From contig NZ_SODF01000001.1 of assembly GCF_004365875.1 (NCBI RefSeq), forward strand, positions 248,001 to 312,000: 64,000 nt of DNA, read 5' to 3'. Source of the DNA: Kribbella kalugense. GTDB taxonomy: Bacteria; Actinomycetota; Actinomycetes; Propionibacteriales; Kribbellaceae. Numbering within the stretch: the stretch's first letter is position 1; the number at the start of each line of letters is the position of its first letter. The position numbers and the translations under genes are program-made. Below are positions 58,514 to 64,000 of this stretch, piece by piece. The notes under the pieces are model-generated. The model ran no database searches, was not told the DNA's origin, and saw nothing but the letters and a program-made list of their open reading frames with translations.

Positions 58514-60709
58514 ATGTCTCTTGCACGCAGGCGGTTCCTTGCCATCGGCACCGGTACGGCGCTGGCCGCGTCCGCGGGTCCGGCAGCGGCGGCCGGTCCG
58601 GGAGCCGGCGCCGTGGAGGGCGCGAGCAGCGGTCGGTCGGCGTGCTATCGGTGGCGGAACGTGGAGATCGTCGGGGGCGGGTTCGTCACCGGGATCGTGC
58701 ACCATCCGCGCAAGCGTGGGCTGGTGTACGCGCGGACCGATATCGGCGGCGCGGTCCGGTTCGACAACCGCACCCGGCGATGGGTGCAGTTGTTGCACTG
58801 GGTCGGGTGGGACGAGTGGAGCCTGACCGGGGTCGAGAGTCTCGCGCTCGATCCTGCCGATCCAGGACGGCTGTACCTTGCCGTCGGCACCTATACCAAC
58901 GAGTGGTCACCGATCAACGGTGCGATCTTGCGGTCCCGTGACCAGGGCAAGACGTTCGAGCGAACGGACCTGCCGTTCAAGCTCGGCGGCAACGAGCCTG
59001 GCCGCTCGATGGGTGAGCGACTGGTCGTCGATCCGCGCGACGGCCGAGTGCTGTTGTTCGGCACTCGCAACCAGGGTCTGTGGCGCAGCGCCGACCGCGG
59101 CGTGACCTGGTCCCGGGTGAACAGTTTCCCGGTGACCGGCAACGCCGGCATCGGCATCGGTTTCGTCTTCTTCGACCCGCGCGCGGGCACGATCTACGCC
59201 GGCGTCGCGGATCCGGCGAACCCGCTGTATCGCAGTACCGATGCCGGGCGTACCTGGACGGCGCTACCCGGCCAGCCGATCGGATTGCTGCCGCACCACG
59301 GCGAATTGGGTGCTGATGGCAACATCTATGTCACGTACGGCGATCTGCCCGGACCGTACGAGATGTACGACGGCGCCGTCCACAAGCTGAACACCGCAAC
59401 CGGCGAATGGACCGACATCACGCCGCTGCGTCCGAACACCGGCGCCGAGGCCGGATTCGGGTACGCCGGTCTCGCGACGGACCCCCGCAAGCCAGGCACA
59501 GTGATGGTGTCGACCATGAGCAGATGGGGACCGGTCGACGACGTGTTCCGATCGGTCGACGGCGGCCGGACCTGGCACTCGATCGGTGAGCGGATCGTGC
59601 TCGACACGTCCGGGGCGCCGTACCTCGACTTTCACGGTACGCCGAAACTCGGTTGGATGATCGGCGACATCTCGATCGACCCGTTTGACTCGGACAAGGT
59701 CATGTACGTCACCGGCGCGACGATCTTCGGCACCGACGACGTGACCGAGGCTGAGGCGGGTCGCAGCACGCACTGGTCGGTCCGCGCACAAGGTCTCGAG
59801 GAGACCGCGGTCCTCGACCTGATCAGTCCACCGTGGGGGCCGCCACTGATCAGCGCACTCGGCGACATCGGCGTGTACCGGCACGACCGGCTGGACGTCG
59901 TACCGCCGGACGGGCAGGCGTCGAATCCGGTCAGTGGAACGTCGCCGAGTCTGGACTACGCGGCTCGTAGGTCAGGATTCGTCGTTCGGCTGGCGAATGC
60001 GAACGCGGGCGAGCGTGGTGCCTTCTCGACCGACGCGGGGGCAAGCTGGCAGCCGTTCGCGGGCGAGCCGCCGGCGCTGACGCAGTCGGGCCGGATCGCG
60101 GTCGGCGCGGACGCTCGGACGATCGTCTGGGCGCCGGGTGACGTCGTCGCGCACTACTCGCGCGACCGTGGCGCGACCTGGATCGCCGTCGCCGGCCTGC
60201 CCGTGGCGTCCGTGGTCGTCGGTGATCGGGTCGACGGCAGGCTGTTCTACGGGTTCGATCCGGCGACCGGTACGGCGTACGTCAGTACGAACGGAGGCAT
60301 TGCCTTCACAGCGACCGCAACCGGCCTTCCGACCGGATCCGGAAAGCTGGAGACCGTGCTGGACCGGGCCGGGAACTGCTGGCTCGCGGCCGGTCCTGGC
60401 GGCCTGTACCGCTCGGTCGATCGCGGGCTGACGTACTTGCCCGTGACAACGATCGAGGAGGCGTACACGATCGGGTTCGGCAAAGCCGCGCCGAGCTGCC
60501 CGGAGATGGCGGCCTTCACGTCCGGGAAGGTCGCCGGCGTTCGCGGGATCTACCGATCGGACGACGGCGCTGCTTCCTGGGTGCGGGTGAACGACGGCCA
60601 GCACCAGTACGCGTCGACCGGCGACGCGATCGCCGGCGACCCGCGCGTCTACGGCCGGGTGTACTTGTCGACGAACGGCCTCGGGATTCCGTACGGTGAG
60701 CCGGTATGA
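58514..60709 (+). CDS. GH74 xyloglucanase
   Basis: A 731-residue GH74 beta-propeller enzyme. A twin-Arg signal (LARRRFLAIGTGTALAAS) indicates Tat export. The N-terminal blades carry YARTDIGGAVRFD with Asp76 in the catalytic position, and GWMIGDISIDPFDSD (about 382-396, with Asp385) is the other conserved GH74 stretch. YRSTDAGRTWTAL and FRSVDGGRTW are BNR-type blade repeats. It cleaves the beta-1,4-glucan backbone of xyloglucan outside the cell. It follows permease 2 by 2 bp and overlaps the GH42 start by GTATGA, so the importer and the enzyme are one transcript. Confidence 0.95.
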   Translation: MSLARRRFLAIGTGTALAASAGPAAAAGPGAGAVEGASSGRSACYRWRNVEIVGGGFVTGIVHHPRKRGLVYARTDIGGAVRFDNRTRRWVQLLHWVGWDEWSLTGVESLALDPADPGRLYLAVGTYTNEWSPINGAILRSRDQGKTFERTDLPFKLGGNEPGRSMGERLVVDPRDGRVLLFGTRNQGLWRSADRGVTWSRVNSFPVTGNAGIGIGFVFFDPRAGTIYAGVADPANPLYRSTDAGRTWTALPGQPIGLLPHHGELGADGNIYVTYGDLPGPYEMYDGAVHKLNTATGEWTDITPLRPNTGAEAGFGYAGLATDPRKPGTVMVSTMSRWGPVDDVFRSVDGGRTWHSIGERIVLDTSGAPYLDFHGTPKLGWMIGDISIDPFDSDKVMYVTGATIFGTDDVTEAEAGRSTHWSVRAQGLEETAVLDLISPPWGPPLISALGDIGVYRHDRLDVVPPDGQASNPVSGTSPSLDYAARRSGFVVRLANANAGERGAFSTDAGASWQPFAGEPPALTQSGRIAVGADARTIVWAPGDVVAHYSRDRGATWIAVAGLPVASVVVGDRVDGRLFYGFDPATGTAYVSTNGGIAFTATATGLPTGSGKLETVLDRAGNCWLAAGPGGLYRSVDRGLTYLPVTTIEEAYTIGFGKAAPSCPEMAAFTSGKVAGVRGIYRSDDGAASWVRVNDGQHQYASTGDAIAGDPRVYGRVYLSTNGLGIPYGEPV

Positions 60710-62610
60710 CGCGACTCTGGTACGGCGGTGACTACAACCCCGAGCAGTGGGATCCGGCGGTCTGGAAGGAGGACGTCGACCTGATGCGTCAGGCCGGGGT
60801 GAACCTGGTGACTGTCGGGGTTTTCTCGTGGTCATCGCTGGAGCCCGCAGCTGGCAAGTACGACTTCGGCTGGCTGGATCAGGTGCTCGACCTGCTCCAC
60901 CACGGAGGCATTGCTGTCGACCTGGCGACGCCGACCGCGTCACCGCCGCCGTGGTTCAGCAGGCTGCATCCGGAGGCGTTGCCGGTCACGGCTGACGGCG
61001 TACGGCTGACGCACGGCAGCCGGGACACGTACTGCGCCTGCGCGCCGGCGTATCGCGAGGCCGCTCGTGGGATCGCGCGGGCGCTGGCTGAGCGGTATCA
61101 CGATCACCCCGCGCTGGCGATGTGGCACGTGCACAACGAGTTCGGGACCACGTGCTACTGCTCGTTGGCCGCGGCACGTTTTCGCGACTGGCTGCGCGAT
61201 CGGTACGGCTCGCTCGACCGGCTGAACGAGGCGTGGACGACGGCGTTCTGGAGTCAGGGGTACGCCGACTGGACGGAGATCGAGCCGCCGCGGAAGACGC
61301 AGTACCTGGTGAATCCGACGCAGTACCTGGACTTCCGGCGGTTCTGGTCGGACGAGTTGCTGGCTGCCTATCTGGAGCAGAAGGCCGAGTTGCGCGAGCT
61401 GTCGACGGTGCCGATCACAACGAACTTCGTGTTCGGCGGCTGGGTTCCGGTGAACCACGCGCGCTGGGCCGCCGAGGTCGATGTCGTTGCCATTGACCAC
61501 TATCCGGATCAGGCCGGGATCGGCGCCGAGGAGCAGACGGCGTTCGGCGCGGACCTGGCGCGCGGATGGTCCGGCGGGAAGCCGTGGCTGCTGATGGAGC
61601 AAGCCGCAGGCAGCATCAACGCCGGTCGTCGGTTACACACGAAGGAGCCCGGGCGGATGGCGCGGCACAGCCTGTCGCACATCGCCCGCGGCTCGCGGGG
61701 CGCATTGTTCTTCCAGTGGCGGGCATCGCGGGGTGGCGCGGAGATGTTCCACTCGGCGATGGTGCCGCACGCGGGACCGGACAGCCGGATGTTCCGGGAG
61801 ATCTCGGCGCTCGGATCGGAGCTGCCGCGGCTGGCCGAGGTTGCCGAGAGCAACGTTGTGGCCGAGGTGGCGATCCTGTGGGACGTCGAGTGCTGGTGGG
61901 CGATGCAAGGGACGCATCTGCCGTCGTCGTCGCTGGACTACCTGGCCGCGGCACGCTCCGCGCATCGGCACTTCTGGCGCGCCGGCGTCACGGTCGACTT
62001 CGCGTCTCCGGACGCCGATCTGTCGTCGTACCGGCAGGTCGTTGTGCCGTCGCTCTACCTGATCTCCGACGAGGCTGCGGCGAATCTCGCCGGCTATGTG
62101 CAGAACGGCGGCCAGCTGGTCGTCGGGTACTTCAGCGGGATCGTGGATCCGGACCTGCGGGTGCGACTCGGTGGGTATCCCGGCGCGTTCACGGAGTTGT
62201 TAGGGGTGCGGGTCGAGGAGTTCCATCCGCTCGCCGACGACGAGGTCGCGCTGTCGTCCGGTGGGCGTGGGCGCCTGTGGAGCGAGGACGTGCAGGCGGT
62301 GTCGGCCGAGATCGTCGATCGGTACGTCGGGGGTGTGCTGGACGGAAAGCCCGCGATCACGCGCCGCGAGGTCGGTGCGGGTACGGCGTGGTACGTGTCG
62401 ACCGAGCTGGACGATGCGACTGCGGCGGAGTTGTTCGGCCTGTCGACGTCTCCGGTGGAGGTTGTCCGACGACGGTCCGGCGAGACCACCTGGACCTTCC
62501 TGTTCAACCACGGTGACGCGGAGGTCGTCGTACCCGCCGATGGCAGCGAGCTGGTCGTCGGTGAGCTGCCGTTGCGGCCTGGCGGTTATGCGGTGGTGAG
62601 GTCACCGTGA
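60706..62610 (+). CDS. GH42 beta-galactosidase
   Basis: A 634-residue GH42 enzyme, shorter than the typical 650-700. Acid/base Glu145 (WHVHNEFG) and nucleophile Glu298 (LLMEQAAG) are in normal context, with GGDYNPEQW at the N-terminus and the trimerisation domain at about 385-590. No signal peptide; it removes beta-galactose side chains from imported xyloglucan oligosaccharides in the cytoplasm. ATG at 60706 overlaps the GH74 stop. Its 3' end overlaps the convergent lacI gene by 25 bp. It contains two rare TTA codons (61632 and near 62200). Confidence 0.93.
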   Translation: MTRLWYGGDYNPEQWDPAVWKEDVDLMRQAGVNLVTVGVFSWSSLEPAAGKYDFGWLDQVLDLLHHGGIAVDLATPTASPPPWFSRLHPEALPVTADGVRLTHGSRDTYCACAPAYREAARGIARALAERYHDHPALAMWHVHNEFGTTCYCSLAAARFRDWLRDRYGSLDRLNEAWTTAFWSQGYADWTEIEPPRKTQYLVNPTQYLDFRRFWSDELLAAYLEQKAELRELSTVPITTNFVFGGWVPVNHARWAAEVDVVAIDHYPDQAGIGAEEQTAFGADLARGWSGGKPWLLMEQAAGSINAGRRLHTKEPGRMARHSLSHIARGSRGALFFQWRASRGGAEMFHSAMVPHAGPDSRMFREISALGSELPRLAEVAESNVVAEVAILWDVECWWAMQGTHLPSSSLDYLAAARSAHRHFWRAGVTVDFASPDADLSSYRQVVVPSLYLISDEAAANLAGYVQNGGQLVVGYFSGIVDPDLRVRLGGYPGAFTELLGVRVEEFHPLADDEVALSSGGRGRLWSEDVQAVSAEIVDRYVGGVLDGKPAITRREVGAGTAWYVSTELDDATAAELFGLSTSPVEVVRRRSGETTWTFLFNHGDAEVVVPADGSELVVGELPLRPGGYAVVRSP

Positions 62611-63611
62611 GGAGCCGGGCCGGTGCTGCCGCGCGCGGTGAGAGTGGGCGGCAGGAGGGTCAGCCCGGGCACGTCGCTGCCCTCGAGTTTGGTGATCAGC
62701 GACTCGACTGCTTGCGCACCGATCCGCTCGGCCGGGATGGTGACCGACGACAACTGCGGGACCTGTCGTTCGGCGACGTCGTCCGCGCAGATCGCCACCA
62801 GCGACATGTCCTCGGGGACGCGGCGCCCGAGCCGGCGAAGGACATCGAGCAGCGGACCGATGATCGGCTCGTTCTGTACGACGAGCCCGGTGATGCCAGG
62901 GTGATCGTCGAGGAGCTGCTCGACCGTGGTCAGGATCGCGTCGAACGTGTGCTCACAGGGCGTCTCCACCCCGAGGACCCCACGTCGTTCGGCGGCCTCG
63001 GCGAATCCGGTCAGGGTGCGCTGCGCGAAGCCGGTCTGGCGCTCGTAGACCGCGGACGGCGTACCGAGGAGAGCGAGGGATCGGTGGCCGAGGTCGGCCA
63101 GGTGGTCGACGCACGAGGCGCCCGCGGCGACGAAGTCCAGGTCGATGCAGGTCAGTCCGTCGGCCTCGTCCGGATAGCCGATCAGTACCGACGGCATCGG
63201 CAGCTCCCGCAGCACCGGGCCGCGCTCGTCGTGCAGCTCGATGTCCATCACGACGAGCGCGTCCACCAGCGAGCTCTGCGCGACCCGTTCCAGGCCGTCA
63301 GGTCCTTCGTCCGCGGTCAGCAGCAGTACGTCGTGATCGAACCGGCGGGCCGTGGTCACGACCGCGGTGGCGAACTGCATCATCACCGGGACGTGCATGC
63401 CGGTGCGCAGCGGAATCACCAGCGCGAGCACGTTGGACCGCTGGCTGGCCAGCGCGCGGGCACTCGCGTTCGGCCGGTAGCCGAGCGCGCGGACACTGCG
63501 CTGCACGCGCTCCTGGGTGTCGGTCGAGATCGTCCGCTTCCCGCTGAGCACGTACGACACCGTGCTGGTCGCAACCCCAGCGTGCCGCGCGACATCCGCG
63601 ATCGTGACCAC
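62586..63611 (-). CDS. LacI family transcriptional regulator of the xyloglucan locus
   Basis: A 341-residue LacI repressor. HTH at residues 2-24 (TIADVARHAGVATSTVSYVLSG) and hinge helix ALASQRSN near residue 55 are standard, followed by a periplasmic-binding-like effector domain (60-335) with FAAAGASCVDHLADLGHRSLALLG and a dimer end SSVTIPAERIGAQAVESLI. Start GTG at 63611 with AAGGGGAC 7 nt upstream. It is convergent with GH42 and divergent from the GH12-like gene; the palindrome TCGAAGCGCTTCGA lies between lacI and that gene and at GH31 and GH3, so it almost surely binds these sites and is autoregulated. Confidence 0.93.
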   Translation of the reverse strand: MVTIADVARHAGVATSTVSYVLSGKRTISTDTQERVQRSVRALGYRPNASARALASQRSNVLALVIPLRTGMHVPVMMQFATAVVTTARRFDHDVLLLTADEGPDGLERVAQSSLVDALVVMDIELHDERGPVLRELPMPSVLIGYPDEADGLTCIDLDFVAAGASCVDHLADLGHRSLALLGTPSAVYERQTGFAQRTLTGFAEAAERRGVLGVETPCEHTFDAILTTVEQLLDDHPGITGLVVQNEPIIGPLLDVLRRLGRRVPEDMSLVAICADDVAERQVPQLSSVTIPAERIGAQAVESLITKLEGSDVPGLTLLPPTLTARGSTGPAPHGDLTTA

Positions 63612-63650
63612 GTCGTCCCCTTTTCTGAGCCTGTCCCAGTTCTACCCGAG

Positions 63651-63664
63651 TCGAAGCGCTTCGA
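63651..63664. promoter_or_regulatory. LacI-type operator between lacI and the GH12-like gene
   Basis: Fourth perfect copy of TCGAAGCGCTTCGA, in the 121-bp gap between the divergent lacI (start 63611) and the secreted enzyme gene (start 63733). One site can serve both directions. Confidence 0.85.
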
Positions 63665-63732
63665 CACTCTATGCCTTCCCCTGCGTTCGCCCAAGGTCCG
63701 GCCGCCGGCCGGGCTCGACGAGAGGAACGGAA

Positions 63733-64000
63733 ATGCCGAGATGGTGGAAAGCAGCAATCGCAGCAATCGCAGCACTGACAGTAGTGGCCGCCGGCCTGGT
63801 GACCGCGGGACCGGCCCACGCAGCGGCGTGGTCGTCGTCGGACAAGTTCGGCAGTTGGTCCAACGGCGGCTACACCGTCCGCAATGACGTCTGGGGTAGT
63901 GGCGCCGGACCACAGACCATCTGGGCCAACTCCTACAGCAACTGGGGAGTCTGGGCCGACCATCCGAACACCGGCGGCGTGAAGGCGTACCCGCACTCTG
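63733..64000 (+). CDS. Secreted GH12-like endoglucanase/xyloglucanase (3' truncated by window)
   Basis: The first 89 residues of an exported protein. Signal peptide residues 1-31 (WWKAAIAAIAALTVVAAGLVTAGPAHA, cleavage after AHA). The mature start WSSSDKFGSWSNGGYTVRNDVWG, then GPQTIWANSYSNWGVWA and VKAYPHS, resembles the beta-jelly-roll GH12 cellulase/xyloglucanase family (its VKSY motif). AGAGGAACGG precedes the ATG. It is divergent from lacI over a LacI operator. As it acts on glucan outside the cell, it fits the xyloglucan regulon. The GH12 label rests on a short stretch and should be confirmed with the full gene. Confidence 0.7.
   Translation, partial: MPRWWKAAIAAIAALTVVAAGLVTAGPAHAAAWSSSDKFGSWSNGGYTVRNDVWGSGAGPQTIWANSYSNWGVWADHPNTGGVKAYPHS

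Noticed and set aside
1-64000. tRNA, rRNA, CRISPR, insertion sequences, integrases or biosynthetic megasynthases
   Set aside because: Nothing with cloverleaf text, regular short repeats, transposase motifs or modular synthase domains was seen on reading through both strands; a covariance-model scan could still find small RNAs.

Overview
The window is high-GC DNA with dense, short-gapped genes, frequent ATGA/GTGA stop-start overlaps, several GTG/TTG starts, LL-type actinobacterial regulators (two large ATPase-LuxR proteins, ROK, LacI, SigE-like ECF factors, DUF1918, GlsB) and the GTAC-rich codon style of the Kribbella/Nocardioides branch. I infer a soil Kribbella-like actinobacterium; this is from gene style only, no rRNA is present. 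No tRNA, rRNA, CRISPR array, insertion sequence or phage gene was seen, and no gene-free stretch exceeds about 300 bases.

Layout. 1-9.5 kb: the end of a secreted beta-helix protein, a PASTA lipoprotein, an unassigned TIM-barrel-like protein, a DUF1345 membrane protein and a GreA-like protein whose ribosome site lies in a perfect hairpin, then an MFS pump with its MarR repressor, an HxlR regulator with a divergent SDR, and a MerR/aldo-keto reductase pair. 9.5-19 kb: peptidase E-like protein, two-component system 1, and a four-gene operon for decaprenyl-phosphoryl pentose synthesis (DprE1, DprE2, a phosphodiester glycosidase, UbiA-type phosphoribosyltransferase), then metallo-beta-lactamase/LysR/SDR genes. 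19-35 kb: two LuxR-type ATPase regulators, each divergent from small enzyme genes, an orphan sugar-ABC ATPase, a SigE-like sigma factor with a membrane partner, an enolase-superfamily enzyme, and a SDR/DUF427/MOSC-ferredoxin-reductase operon. 35-48 kb: CE7 esterase, VOC plus SnoaL-type ECF sigma factor, beta-phosphoglucomutase plus GH65 phosphorylase, a YcaQ-like DNA glycosylase, an EamA exporter with LysR regulator, and two-component system 2, a close paralogue of system 1 with the gene order swapped.

48.4-64 kb is a xyloglucan-type utilisation locus: GH31 alpha-xylosidase, GH3 beta-glucosidase, ROK regulator, a three-gene oligosaccharide importer lacking its own ATPase, GH74 xyloglucanase, GH42 beta-galactosidase, a LacI regulator and the start of a GH12-like secreted endoglucanase. 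Four copies of one perfect palindrome, TCGAAGCGCTTCGA, sit at the GH31 promoter, twice at the GH3 promoter, and between lacI and the GH12 gene, so these units are very probably one LacI regulon. A second operator-like palindrome separates ROK from the importer operon.

Other regulatory structure worth reading: tandem GCTGAGA repeats 11 bp apart occur at three places, all beside the two paralogous two-component systems, and one of them lies in the promoter region of the dprE1 operon; DprE1 carries alanine at the position of the benzothiazinone-target cysteine; and two SDR proteins lack the catalytic Tyr/Lys pair.
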